From: Antennarius striatus
Lineage: Eukaryota > Chordata > Actinopteri > Lophiiformes > Antennariidae
Assembly: GCF_040054535.1 (NCBI RefSeq)
Contig: NC_090783.1
Span: 6,964,001-7,028,000 of the forward strand
Length of the DNA stretch: 64,000 nt
Reading direction: 5' to 3'
Position numbers and translations under genes: made by a program. The notes under the pieces are model-generated. The model ran no database searches. It was not told where the DNA came from and saw only the letters and a list, made by a program, of their open reading frames with translations. Of this stretch, positions 45,821-58,223 are shown one piece after another. Each line of letters begins with the position of its first letter. Position 1 is the stretch's first letter.

Positions 45821-48800
45821 ATGATGATGAGGAAGTGGGGAGACCGACTGAAGAGGGTTGAGCAGCTTGCTCAGTCATTCCAGTCGAATCCCCTGACCTC
45901 ACAATACAAACCTCGCCTGTGGCCGTGCCAGCCTTCATCAGTCTGGAAGGTCTTCCCTCGTCAAAGTACGGCAATCAGTTTTTCCCAGAGCTGCAAAGAG
46001 GTAAGACAAGCCTGGTGATGTTAGACTATCCCGTCAAGGTGTTTCATTGAAGGAGTGTAAAGGAAAATGTCTTCCTCTCTTTCCCTAGAATGTGCATGTT
46101 TTTGCACTTGAAAAAGAAAAATCCCCCCTGGGTCAAAGGATCTACTTGGTTACCAGTTACACTGAGCTGTGGCATTACTATAGGTAAGGTCTGCTGTGCT
46201 TTGCAAAATTATTTCATGTGTCTGGAAAACATATGGAATGTGCAGTGGTGCTGTTTTTTCTCATTATTGTTATCAGGACGTATTCACAGTCGTTGATGCA
46301 CTGCTACGAAGTGATACCAGAAGGCTCTGTCTGTAAGCTTTACTTTGACTTAGAGTTCCACAAGCCATCAAACAAAGGAGCTGATGGCAAAACTATGGTG
46401 TTTTCACTCATCCAGGTAGGGTCTTATTATGTCACACTGTATTTTTTCCTATGAAATGTCCTTCTCACCCTTGTAGTCTGGTATCTGTGTTATTTTCAAG
46501 TTCAGGTTCTCTGCCAGAAGCGTCGGAGTTGAGGGCTCTGCACGTTATCTTAACTGTTCATAGAGCTGTACTCTTCTAGACTGAAGCCGTTTGTACTTCA
46601 TTTGGGGTGAGGTGTAGGACATCCAGTATATTTATTTGTGTGTGTTTTTACAGTATGTTTGTGACAAGCTGATGGAAATTTATGGAGTTGAATGTACCAC
46701 AAAAAGTGTTCTGAATCTTGACTCCAGCACAGAAGAGAAGTTCAGTCGACATCTCATCTTCAATCTCCAAAATGCTGTTTTCAAAGATAATATACATTTA
46801 GGTATGTTCTGTATTGTGTGGAGGCAACAAAAACATTTGATTTATATTTAAGTTAATTTAATTTGTTTTCATTTTCTCTTAGGTAGGTTTATCCATGCAA
46901 TTCTTCAACCAGTCTTGAGTGCATCCAAAAGTGGGAGTGGCCTTAATGTTGTTGTGGATTTGAACAAAGGAAATAATGAAACACGGTTTGTTCTTCAGAC
47001 ACCGGTAAAGAAATATTTGTATATTTCTGCAGTCATTACACCCTGTGTTTCTTAATGTGCAGCAGATCAGAATCTAGTTCTGTGGAGGAAACAGCAAAGT
47101 CATCCGAGATGGACGAGATTCTAAAGACCAAGAGACGGAAACTAGAAGAGCAAGATCTCAGTTTCCTCCAGGTGAAAAACAAGGATGGCAAAGACTGTCT
47201 CTTTGTTGATCTTGGTAAGAGGAACCAAAAATGTGTGTGTGTGTCTGTGTCTGTGTGTGTGTGTCCTGTTCTGTCTTTATATTACACATGCAGATTCTTG
47301 CCTTACATACAAAGTTCATCACCACTTGCTTTTGTAAAATACATTGTTTTGTATTGTGTATGCATGTATGTTAATAATTGTGGTTATAATATGCAAAAAC
47401 AGGTGTTTACACCAAGAACAGAAATTTCCGCCTCTACAAATCATCAAAAGTGGGAAAGAACGCTGCATTCACGGTGGCAGAAGACAACACGTTTACACCC
47501 AAATCTGAGAAAGGCTTGTCTGCAGAGGAAAGCATTTTCCTGGCTTCTTTAGTCTGTAATTTGAGGTACAAAGAATATCATTGCTTTTTTGTGTGTGCTG
47601 AAGGTATTGTCATCATGAAACAAAAAGGTTATTTCTGTGATTAGTTTCACAGGCCAGAGAATTCTGACCTGGGACATACCAGAAGCAAAGACAGCTAAAA
47701 CATCAGGCCCTCATTGCCCTCAGGGATCAGCCACAGATCCAGGTGACATTGGCTCCTCTCTTTACTTCTTTAAGTATTCATATGTGTTAAATGTTTTGTG
47801 TAAATAAATTGTGTAAATAAATCCATGTGTCAATATAATTGTTAATGTTGCCCCATCAATCGCTGACAGACTCACTTTCTGGATGCCTGGCCTCCCCACA
47901 TCAAGAAGTGGACACCTTTGTATTAAGTTTGATTAAAAAGGATGGAATAGATGGAAGTAAGTGTTGGGGGATGATGGGAGATCAGCTTTTGCAGAAATGC
48001 ATGTATTGGTGACCAATCGTGTGCGGAATTGATATTACATTTATTGTGTTGTTTTTTTTAGTTTTAAGTTAAATGGCAGACTGATAACAATAGATTTCAA
48101 TCTTAATTTTATTGATTTGCAAATCAGTAGATGATACACAGTAGTCTCAGTTGTCAATTGAGATTGATACTTAAATTCAGCAGGAAGTTCAGGTTTTGCT
48201 GTTTCAGTGAGACCCTGACTTTGAAGACTGTAGTTTTAGATTGCTGTCGGAGTTTCAACAAAACTATGAATAATAATCTACATAAATTTAAGATTTATTG
48301 CAGGGCTGCTGAATTAAATTGGATTAGTTCCACACAAGGCTGATTGAAATAGTAGTGTGAGTTCAGCACTGCCATTTGCTCCAACAGGCATCAGACGATG
48401 GAACTACTTTGCTGCTGAACAGCTGCTCGTCTATGACATTGCAAAATACCGCTGGTGTGAAAATGTGGGAAGGTTTCATAAAAGCAACAACATCATGTAT
48501 GTTTGCGTACATGATGTACATAAGAGATATTTTATTCACATATCTTCTCTGTCCACTTTTTTGATTTGGTTTTATCCTTGTGTTCAGGATCATTGTGGAT
48601 CTGAAAGATGAATTGTGGTACCAGAAGTGTCACGATCCAGAATGCAAGACCTTCAGATCCTCCAGTACGCCGTTACCTTAGGAGCAATGCACAGAAATCA
48701 GGTCCAGGCTTTATCTGATACATGACTGTGATTGTTATTCCTATTTCTGCAGGTTACCCACTGCCCCAAGAGCTCTGTGTCAGTTACATCATCACACTGG

Positions 48801-49126
48801 TTAGTTTGGTTCACATTAATTAGCATTTTGGCAAATCTGCCAGGAAATTCTGCTTGATGTGTTTTACCCCCAATTTTTCTGTTGTCTGGCAGGATGATGA
48901 AGACCAGGCTTACTTAATGGATGAGGTTGGAAACATTGCACCCAGTCAGGTTCCGAACCAGGCCCCACTGAGCAAAATGAGCCCAGAGGAGGAATCCACT
49001 GATGTGTGGGGAGACCGGCAGAATGACAAAGACTTTTTAGAGAGCCTTGATGATTTTGAACACAACAGCGAGGAAATCTCCGATCAGCTTCTTCTCAAAT
49101 GTATGACTGACTTTGATCCCCAGTAG
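45821..49126 (+). CDS. primpol: DNA-directed primase-polymerase PrimPol
   Basis: Thirteen coding exons: 45821-46000, 46089-46183, 46277-46415, 46654-46801, 46883-46985, 47063-47214, 47403-47565, 47645-47742, 47870-47956, 48388-48496, 48588-48664, 48753-48799 and 48893-49126, giving about 543 aa (human 560). The archaeo-eukaryotic primase domain has the catalytic DxE, Asp116/Glu118 in KLYFDLEF, plus LNLDSSTEEKFSRHLIFNLQ split over two segments. The C-terminal zinc finger ligands Cys412, His419, Cys439 and Cys444 keep the human 7-20-5 spacing. The acidic end (DKDFLESLDDFE and ISDQLLL) matches the RPA-binding motifs. PrimPol reprimes stalled forks in nucleus and mitochondria. The exon 5/6 junction is uncertain: only the weak donor ACG|GTTTGT keeps the frame, with a NAGNAG-type acceptor. 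The first of three consecutive ATGs is used as start. Confidence 0.95.
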
Positions 49127-49257
49127 GTGTCAGCATTGTGTTATTTTGGACAAGCTGCACTGCAAAAAAACTATAATTTTGTAACTAACACGAGCACATA
49201 TTCAGCATTTCTGAAAGGAATGAAACAAGCAACAAGTCACTTGTAACACAGTGTACT

Positions 49258-49292
49258 GTAGTTGGAATCAACTGTTTGTTGATTCCGACTAC
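49258..49292. repeat. Inverted repeat (15-bp arms) in primpol 3' UTR
   Basis: GTAGTTGGAATCAAC (49258-49272) and GTTGATTCCGACTAC (49278-49292) pair with one mismatch and a 5-bp loop. Pairing extends outward through CAGTGT/ACACTG with a small bulge. It lies about 130 bp past the primpol stop and before its poly(A) signals. Confidence 0.9.
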
Positions 49293-49348
49293 ACTGTTGC
49301 ATTTAGCACCCAAAGTTGAAGATAAATATATATAATTTACATATATAT

Positions 49349-49488
49349 AATAAATACTAATAAAGTTTTTATATGCTTAAAATGTTGTTGAAAAAAATAC
49401 ATATCCTAAATATGCTTTCAACTACATTGCTGTAAAGATAAATTGATGCACTTTAACCACAAACAAACGTTTTGGAGAAAGATTTATT
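49349..49488. terminator. Convergent poly(A) signals of primpol and acsl1
   Basis: Plus-strand AATAAA at 49349-49354 and 49359-49364 would end primpol. A minus-strand AATAAA (TTTATT at 49483-49488) could end acsl1. The two stop codons are only 969 bp apart, so the 3' UTRs abut or overlap if either transcript reads past these signals. Confidence 0.45.
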
Positions 49489-50095
49489 TAGTACAGTTAA
49501 CAAAAACCCTGTACTTATAACTTAAGCACAAAACTGTCTTTTTGTCCTAATAAAAGTTTTCAACTCTTGTCTGTTTAACTGTTGATGGTGTTGATGTACT
49601 GACAACCAAATATTTAGCGTGAAAACTGATGCAATATGTGGCTTGATCCTATAATCACCTTTATCGCTTACATTTGAAAGGATGAGAATATTCAGTTTTT
49701 TCCATGCAATGTAAAAGGACAAAAAGAAACAATATAAACACCATTTCAAACATCAACATTTGAAACAAAACAGCTTTATCGAATCATTTTGAATCCAAAA
49801 GCGTCAGGAACACGTGGAATTAGAACAACAGAGCATGACACTCAGAACATACATATTACACAGGTGAGCTTTTGATCTGTCACTAATAAAAGACCACTCT
49901 AAAATGTGCACTTATGTACCAATGGGTTTTTAAAAACTTTGTACAATCAGGAGTTGTTTTTTTTAACAAGAGAAATTACCAATTTCCATGTGTGAAAATT
50001 AGGAGTGACAGCGAAGACAGTTGCAGGGTGATTTTTGTTCTGGCAGAGTGGTCTAAATGATTGTCACCTTCCCTTCAGTTACCCTCAATCATAGT

Positions 50096-53000
50096 TTAGA
50101 GTTTGATTTTGGAATATAGTTCATTGATTTGCTCTCTGAAGTGCTTCTGAAGCTCCGCCCTCTTGGCCTTCAAGGTGGGAGTCAGCAGGCCGTTCTGGAC
50201 AGAGAACAACTCGGGGTGCAACGCAATGTCTTTCACCTGCATAGAGGAAAGAATCAATGAGTTCAAGCATGAAGGGTTAGGTTTATAGAAAATGAATATG
50301 TAAAGCTATTTCCCATCACGTGGAGATTTCTTTTCCATCCCTTCAATTATCAAGTGTCCAAAGTTGGGCAAAAATTACCTGCTCAAAAGACTTGAGTCCT
50401 GCCTCTTTGCCTAGCCTCAGCATGTCCTCCAGGATGGCATTCTTCACGTCCTGTACACAGAAAAATGTTAGCACACGAGAGCAAATACGGTTTTATGTTT
50501 GGACCACTGACAGTTGTAAATCTCACCTTATTCTTGCACAGTTCAGAGTAGGTCCCTTCAATCCCTTTTTTCTTGATCCAAATGGGTAAAAAGTCTGGAT
50601 CTGGTACCACGATCCCCACCAGGCATGCCTGAAAAATGCCACACAGGAAAACGGGAAGATTAACCTCATCAATCAAACTATTTCACCATGACAACATCTG
50701 GGATTAACGTTCACGTTAAACGTTTACCTGTAAACTGTCACCATGAACAAATATCTGGGCCACTGGCTGACTGAGATTATAGGTATTTTCTATTTTATCA
50801 GGAGCAATGTATTCTCCTTGCGCCAGCTTAAAAATGTGCTTCTTTCTGTCGGTGAGCTTCAGAGTTCCGTTCTGCAAAATGCAAAAGACAAAAGACAGAA
50901 ATTTAGAAATAGCAATACAAACAATTTCAACCTTGACTTTGAATATTTAAGCTTATTCAACACTGAAACTCATGCAAATACAATAAAATCTACCCACTGC
51001 TACTATAATAAAAATATAAAACAGAGTTCATATGTCTCCACAGTAGTCCCTATTAATTTCGTCAGGCTTTGTCCAAAGTTAAACCCATAATATATTTGTG
51101 ATATCCTAATCATATCAACCTGCTGGGTGAATAAGTTTACTTTAGTCTGCAACAAATTGCACACACACTTAGATAGCAACACCCTAAACATGGGAGATGG
51201 GGTTGTAAAGATCAATAGTGTCGTTCTTTCTTACGGGAAGCCATTTCCCAATGTCTCCCGTGTGCAGCCATCCATCCTGATCGATGGCTTCAGCCGTTTT
51301 CTCCGGATCTTTCAAGTATCCCTGGAAAACATTTGGTCCTTTGACACACACCTGGAGGAACAGGAAAGACATTTGATGGCATTGTTTTGGTAATCTGAGA
51401 TGAACATTTCGATGAGTGGCACCATCAGGTTAAACTTGACCAACATTTTATGACAATTAATCACACAACCTTAGGATATGAGTTTTTTAGTGAATCTGCT
51501 GCCAGGCCTGCAGCTACTATTCACAGAAAACACAGACATCTGGTTGTTTCTAAGAGGAGGTATGTCAGAGGCCTGCATTTCATACATTTCCTAACACTGC
51601 ATGTTTGAAGCTTCTCCTCACCTCTCCCTCCCCATTGGCTGCAAAGTAGTTCATCTCCGCCACATCCACCAGTTTGACAGCGTTGCAGGGCAGGGGAGGG
51701 CCAACATGACCTTAAAGCAGACAACAGTCATCAGTTTCATGCTTCAAGAAATGAATGGTGAAACTTTTTCACATTGTAACACACAAGTGGGGGTCGTAGG
51801 TTTTACCTGCGCTCCAGTCCCCGGGCATGGACATGGTGCACCCAGCTGTACATTCAGTCTGGCCATAGCCTTCGTAAAACTGGAATGTGGGCATGTTTTT
51901 TAGTGACAGTTAAGTTACTGGTCAACGAGATGGGCGTCAGAATGAGGCTCACCTGACAGCCCAGCGCTGCTCGGAGAAACGTCAGGACGGTGGCCGACAC
52001 CGGAGCCGCTCCCGTTATGATCAGTCTCACACGACCGCCCAGGCTTGCCTGCAAAGTGCGAAACTAAATCAAGAGGACTGGAAAAGTCCAGGAACATTTA
52101 AAAAATGGGATTTTCTCCAGAATACGCATGACAACCAAAGACCAGGCCTTATTCCAAGATTGAGAGGAGGACAAAACTTTGTTGAGTTGATTGAAAACAA
52201 TCTGCCGTGTGAAATATGTACCTGAACTTTTTTGAAGATGAGCGTGTCCCACATGGTGGTTTTTGTGACCACACCATTCTTAAGCTCCGCCTCCTTCCTT
52301 CTAAAAGCAAAGTTGAGCAGCCACTTCTTCAGCGGCGTGTCGGCTTGACTAAATATCTGTGGAGATTTGAGACACAGCACTTTATGTGAAACAGTAAAAA
52401 AAAAAAAAAAAAACGGGCTTTATTTACTCATCGAGTAAAATCTAAACACAGCCACACAGTCCAACATCTCTTCTCTTGAATTTTTTTTCCGCTTTAACGT
52501 TAGATAAATAACATATTCCTTGTCGGACCTTATCAAACATGCGGTTGAGGAGGCGTGGGACCACAGGAAAGACTGTCGGACGCAGGGTTTTCAGATCGTC
52601 CATCAAACATCGAATGTCTCCTTGGAAATAACCGATCCGAGCTCCGTGGATGAGAATGACGGACTGATGGAAAGAGAACATCTGATTCGTACTTGTGTAC
52701 ATTATGAACTGGTATCAGAGACAAACTCACTGTGTAACCCATATTGGTTACTCCAAAAGTTACTCCAAAAAAAGCATTTTTGGAGTCACTTCATGACAAC
52801 ACAAGCACAAGTTGTTTTCTTAAAGCTGCAGACGGCTGGGCATCAAAACTCTTTTCAGTACCTGAGTTCTAACATCAATAATTCTTGGCTTATTCCTGAG
52901 GATACATTTTTATGTAAAACATTTTTGAAATTTAGCAAAAATAATGCAGTTTCATGCAAAACATCAGTGTTGAATTGAGCTTCAAGGAAATTCAGCTGGA

Positions 53001-56000
53001 ATACATAAAAAAATAAACAAAATCAGTGCCAGATTTTAATAGTTTTCCACTGATTGACACCCAGCCCTGAAGGTGAAACGTTAGAAGGAAATAGCAACAT
53101 GCCATTAGCATGCCACATGTTGCTAAAAGCTAATGGCGGAGGAGCGGTGCTGTTAAAATCTATAAACAACTCCTACTCGTACTACAATAATATAACATAA
53201 AATTCTGAATTCCAGCATGATTTTTTAAAAAGGATCACATGACTACAACTATACTTTCAATAAATATACTTAACTGTGGGCATGTAATTTCATTGTGCAG
53301 TACATCTGAAGGGAAACAAGTCAGATACATACCTGTACAACCCTCTCAAACATGTGAGCTAGAGGGAGATAGGATACATGAATGTCATGGACGTTCAGCA
53401 TGCAGTGTACCTGTGGAGGACACGCAAAACACATGCATGGATGCAGGTCAAGCATAGCCTACTATACCTCCACCACCCTCTCAAACATGTGGGCCAATGG
53501 GAGGTAGGAGATGAGTACGTCTTTATGGCTGGGCTTCAGGGTGGCCTGGATGACAGCGTATAGATGGAAGGGAGGGGGGAGGAGGCACAAACACAGAAGG
53601 GTGGGGGGGGGGCAGTGGCAAGACAAACAGGCACATATGAAGGGGGTCAACCTGAGAGAGGAAGGCCTTTTAGGTTTGAGTTGCTCTGGTTCAGGCATGA
53701 ATGTTTCATCTCATTCATGTAAAAGTCTGGAGGTGGAACGATTGATGTCAAAGGTATGGTTTAAAAAAAGTGTGACGATGCATTTCCTGAAATTTATGCA
53801 GTTATTTCCATTTTTAAAAAATATTTTAGAGTTACTGTCTTATAATTGTAGTACCAACATAAAAATGCGTTAATTCATTCATGCATTGGTTCTACCAAGA
53901 AAACAGGACAATGAATATTGTAATTTACTGTCTTAACTGTGATATTCAATGAGTGTTAACCATTAGATAAGTTAATCCATCACATCTGTCATCTCACACA
54001 CTTCATAAATGACTCCACACAACATCCACCAAGAAAACAGGGGAACATGTGTTTTTGGGGAGTCCAGGGCAACAAAGGTCACAAAGTTTATCAGGTACTT
54101 AAGCTGTCAGAGAGATTTTAGTAAGTACATAAAAAAATAATCCTCCTACCAGAAGGCAGAATCAAACAAGTGAGTAATTACTGTTTTTCATCCTTGGAAC
54201 AAATGAAAGTTACATCTCACATGACTTACATGACTTGCTTACCTGGGTTATTTTAATAAAAGCTGCAGTGTTGGCGATTATACTTCTGTGACTCAGCATT
54301 GCCCCTTTTGGGTGTCCTGAAAGGAGGATCAGAATTAGAAGAGATTTAAAAAAAAATTTTTTAATCAAAATGGATAAATTGTACCGGGTCATGTGATCAC
54401 CTGTGGTTCCAGATGTAAAGCAAACAATGGCAAGGTCCTCTGGTTTAGGAGGCTGTAAGTAGATCACAAGTAGACATTAGACAAAGAAGACTGAGAAGAT
54501 GATGCTACTGTTTTAGAAAAGTGGTTCAGTACAGTGCGAATTAAATTTTCCTCTCAAAATCACATGTCTGATGATTAAAGCAAATAAATAAGATTTTAAA
54601 AAATGATAAAATTCAGACTTTGTGTCGTGTAAATCTACAGTTCTGCTCACATGTTTCTTAACTACTCACCAGTGGTTCCTGGTGGTTTGCTTTCCCCAAA
54701 GACTGGAACAATAAAAGTGGGAATAATGATCATGCTTAATACACAGAATGCCATTGAACAGCGCAACATCTACTGATGTTGAAAGTATACTCAGAAAGTC
54801 AGAATTTTTCTGAACAACTGATATCATTAACTTAGAAGATAAGATTGTCTTCACCTCAAACTCCTGTAAGCTCATAATCTCAATGTCCACCTCCCGTCCA
54901 TGAGTCACCAGTTCGGTATCGAATTCCTCCACCAGCACAATAGTCTTTACTTTGGACTGTCTTCCACCGGCATGGTCCAAAATCATCCGAGCCTTTTCAG
55001 GCACATCGCAGATCACAGTGGAGATGTCAGCTAGAAAAATAGATGGCAGCAAAATCAAATCTGTGCACAGTAATATTACAGGTGGTCAAATGTGTGTAAG
55101 TGTTTGAAGAACGTTTGTGTACCTTTGTCAATAATGAAGCCGATGGCCTCTTTGCCGAGTGTGTCGTACAGCGGAACTGCCACCAGGGAGTATGTGTAGC
55201 AGGCCAGCTCTGAAATGGTCCACTGAGAGACAGAATATGGAGATAGAAATAATCAAATGCTGGAAATTCCACCATTACATCATAACCAAAACATAACATA
55301 ATGACAGCAGCAACACGCTGCAACATGCTGGCTTTTTCTGAAGCTTAAACCACCTCAACGTTCTTCCTGTGGGGAACAGCTCAGTTCAGATAGACTGTAG
55401 CTCAGGAAGAATGAACAGACACGTTCAGTTTAGGATAATCTGTTTAATTATATGTCAAACCATTGTTCTAAAAACAAAGCAGGGAAGAGTTAATCACTGT
55501 AATATTAAAAAAGAAAGTCATTGCAAATAGAAAAAACTAATGGTTAGAGATGGGAATAACCTGCACTTAAAAGCTGCCCCACTCTCTGCACTCGCCTCAC
55601 CCTCAAACCACTACAGTTACCTTCAATGACCCCTTCAGCGGTGATTGTTGGTCATACTGTGCAACTTCCTGCAGTGTGTGTGTGTGTGTGTACGTGCGAG
55701 TGTCACGAAGGCATTTCTGAATAAATGAACCTCTCTGACTAATACATGCAGAATGACTTTCTCCAAACAGCAGTTAATTTCAATTCAGACCGTGGCAAAT
55801 ATCACAGTGAACCTTTGTATCCATCGTCTGTAAAACACGTTGAAACAGAAATTTTAAGATTTGTGACCTCTGCCGAACACAAATGCAAAGTGAAATATAC
55901 TTCAAAACACTCTTCTAGGCGGAGATTAAAAAACAAAACAAAACCTTCTTATGGGAACTTTATCTAACAAGAAAGTATTTTCATTTGCCACTCTTTTTGT

Positions 56001-57451
56001 TAGAGCATGAGAATTCTGAATTATGCCTTAAGTTATGAATTAACTTTCACAGCGCAACAAAAAAGTATTGAACAGCAGAAAAACAAAACATAATCTTTTA
56101 CCTCTGGCCTGTTCTGGGAAAAAATGCCTATAAACTTATTTCCTGTATGAGAGTGTCCTCTGTGAAGGAGGGCAGAGCCGATGTTCTCTGCTCTTTCTGC
56201 CACCTGTGAAAAACATCAAATAAAAGTTGTGAACAAGTAGAATATTATAAATCTTATAAATAAATAAATTATAAATAAATAAATCTTATAAATACATAAA
56301 TCTTATAAAATATTATAAATCCTTGTCCTTGTCCCACACCTCACCTCACTGTAAGACTGCCACTCGTACGGCTGGTTTGGCTTCCTCGACCCAAGACAAG
56401 GTCCGTCATCTGCAAAAAAATATTGAAGATAATTTTTAGCCACACTGAAACCTTTGTGTGTTCATACCACACACATTACCCAACTTCACTTTGCTTTATT
56501 AGCAAGGATGACACCAAGGGATCGCTTGAATTCACTTATAGAAGTGATACAAGCATAAAACTCACTTGACACTCTGAGTCCTCTTTGGAACACTTCATAC
56601 ATGGTCTGTGCATCGCTGTAATAGTGCGTTATTGGCTCGTCGCTGTCATTCAGGATGGACCTTCTGGCACGTTCACTACCCTGGAATAAAAACATTATGA
56701 CCAACACAGACCAAACACATGAGAAGACAGAGAAGTCAAATGTAATTTGTAGTATTTGTGCATTTAGGATAATAGTGTCTGTGATATTTTAACAGCTGAG
56801 TCCCACAACGCCACCTAGTGAGGTGTAGAGATAATGTTACACTAAAATTTTTAGAATAAAATAATTTGTGAATCTAAATACGCACGTTTTTCTCTTTCTA
56901 ACAAACCCTGTTTTTTGCAGTTCATGTTAATAAGCCGAAAATAAACAGCTTTAATTCAAGACAGAGAAGAAACACATTTCACATTTTAGAAGCAGAAGAG
57001 TGACCAAGTTATGAAGTCACTAACAGCTGCAATTTAAATTTCTGGATGGATTCCATTAACATTCTTGCTGAATGAGACATGCTGTCTGACTTCCCTTTGG
57101 ATTACAGCTTTCAGTTATTCCTCTACCACACGGCACTAACAGACACTGCATCGACAGAAACACAGTTTCCATCTATGTTGTGAGGTTCCAAATTCCATGA
57201 ATTAACTGAGAACATTCCAAATCCTCATAATTGAGAAAAGGGAAGAAAAAACCTACTGATATTTCCACTGATTGCATGCCGAGGTCAAAGGGTCCTTTGA
57301 GGGCTTTTGGCCGGAAAGCAAACCAGTAGGTGGTGATGGCTGCGAAGGCACCCATGCCCATTAAAGCGCTGGTGGGCAATCCGCGGACATACTGCCGCAG
57401 TTCATCCAGCTCGGGAATCCACAGCTGTCTCAGGACTTCCTGAGCCTGCAT
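50096..57451 (-). CDS. acsl1: Long-chain acyl-CoA synthetase 1
   Basis: Twenty coding exons on the minus strand: 57257-57451, 56566-56680, 56345-56409, 56102-56203, 55123-55222, 54855-55030, 54670-54702, 54401-54452, 54243-54316, 53468-53545 (or 53333-53410), 52529-52663, 52222-52356, 51953-52048, 51807-51879, 51622-51710, 51235-51351, 50728-50871, 50527-50628, 50379-50450 and 50096-50236. Every phase agrees and gives 697 aa (human 698). A membrane anchor spans about residues 25-46. AMP-binding motifs are FTSGTTGHPKG (274-284) and YEGYGQTEC (454-462), with GWLHTGD at about 533-539. It forms acyl-CoA from C12-C20 fatty acids, CoA and ATP at the ER and outer mitochondrial membrane. Start: the ATG follows an acceptor (CCCTGTAG), so a 5' UTR exon lies upstream. 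The N-terminus ([15 protein letters not shown]) matches ACSL1. Fish have acsl1a and acsl1b; which one is unresolved. Confidence 0.97.
53333..53545 (-). other. acsl1: Duplicated, probably mutually exclusive 'gate' exons of acsl1
   Basis: Two exons of exactly 78 nt lie in tandem: the upstream one at 53468-53545 ([20 protein letters not shown], then FERVVE) and the downstream one at 53333-53410 ([20 protein letters not shown], then FERVVQ). Each has its own AG acceptor and GTAT donor and both are phase 0, so either fits between the neighbouring exons. The gap between them is 57 bp, short for a vertebrate intron. Mutually exclusive gate-domain exons at this place are known in ACSL1 and ACSL6, where they change substrate preference. 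Both copies here carry Tyr in [10 protein letters not shown]. Confidence 0.88.
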
Positions 57452-58223
57452 GACTGTTCTGCAGTGACCCTACAGGGAATGAAAGAATCATTGTGATATC
57501 CATACAGTGTGTAATCATGTCTGCCATGAGATTAAACAGCATGAAACCAAACAAACACACAGGGTGATAGATCCACACTTACAATCATGTATTATATCAT
57601 ATTGGTCATGCTGTTGCTTCCTTCCACATCTATTAACTGTTTGCAGTACAAAATCATTTAAACAATAAAAACAAACCTGACATAGTCTCACCACTAAGCC
57701 TTTAAAGGCCCTACCATGATAGTTGTCAATGAATCTCATTTCATCAGTTAAGTAGAGCATAAACTCGCTGCTATTACATAACATACAGTATATACATATA
57801 TATACAGTACATAGCTAATCATTAAAGAGAATCACTGAGAGCAAACACTACAAATTCATGAACAAACACACCAGGTTCACCATATGACTGCATCCTTCTT
57901 ACACGTTCTTCAATACTGAGTTATTTTTATATTAAAATGTAAAACTCAAAGGATCTGAAATGTTCAACAAGCTAAACCCAAACAGCTGAGAAACGTGATG
58001 CTGAATGACACAAAAGGAAGTGTCTTGCTTCTCTAGAGCTGTGCAACAAAGACACAGGAAGGAAATATGACTACGTGTAAATGTTTCATATCTCAGGCCA
58101 GCAGACACATCAGCACAATGACCCTGTAAACACTCACCAAACTGAAAGCTGCAAGGCTGACATCAAATTGAAGTGAAGTTTTCTGAGTGGGATGATTAGG
58201 AAATAACCAAGTTTTTCCCATTA

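Noticed and set aside
51927-52978. Plus-strand frames across acsl1 (for example the 152-codon frame at 52520-52978)
   Set aside because: Shadows of acsl1 exons and introns; the minus strand holds the conserved coding sequence.
56808-56825. CTCF-like CACTAGGTGGCG motif in acsl1 intron 1 (minus strand), and similar motifs near 8411 and 14121
   Set aside because: They match the core consensus, but such motifs are frequent; without occupancy data they are not listed as features.
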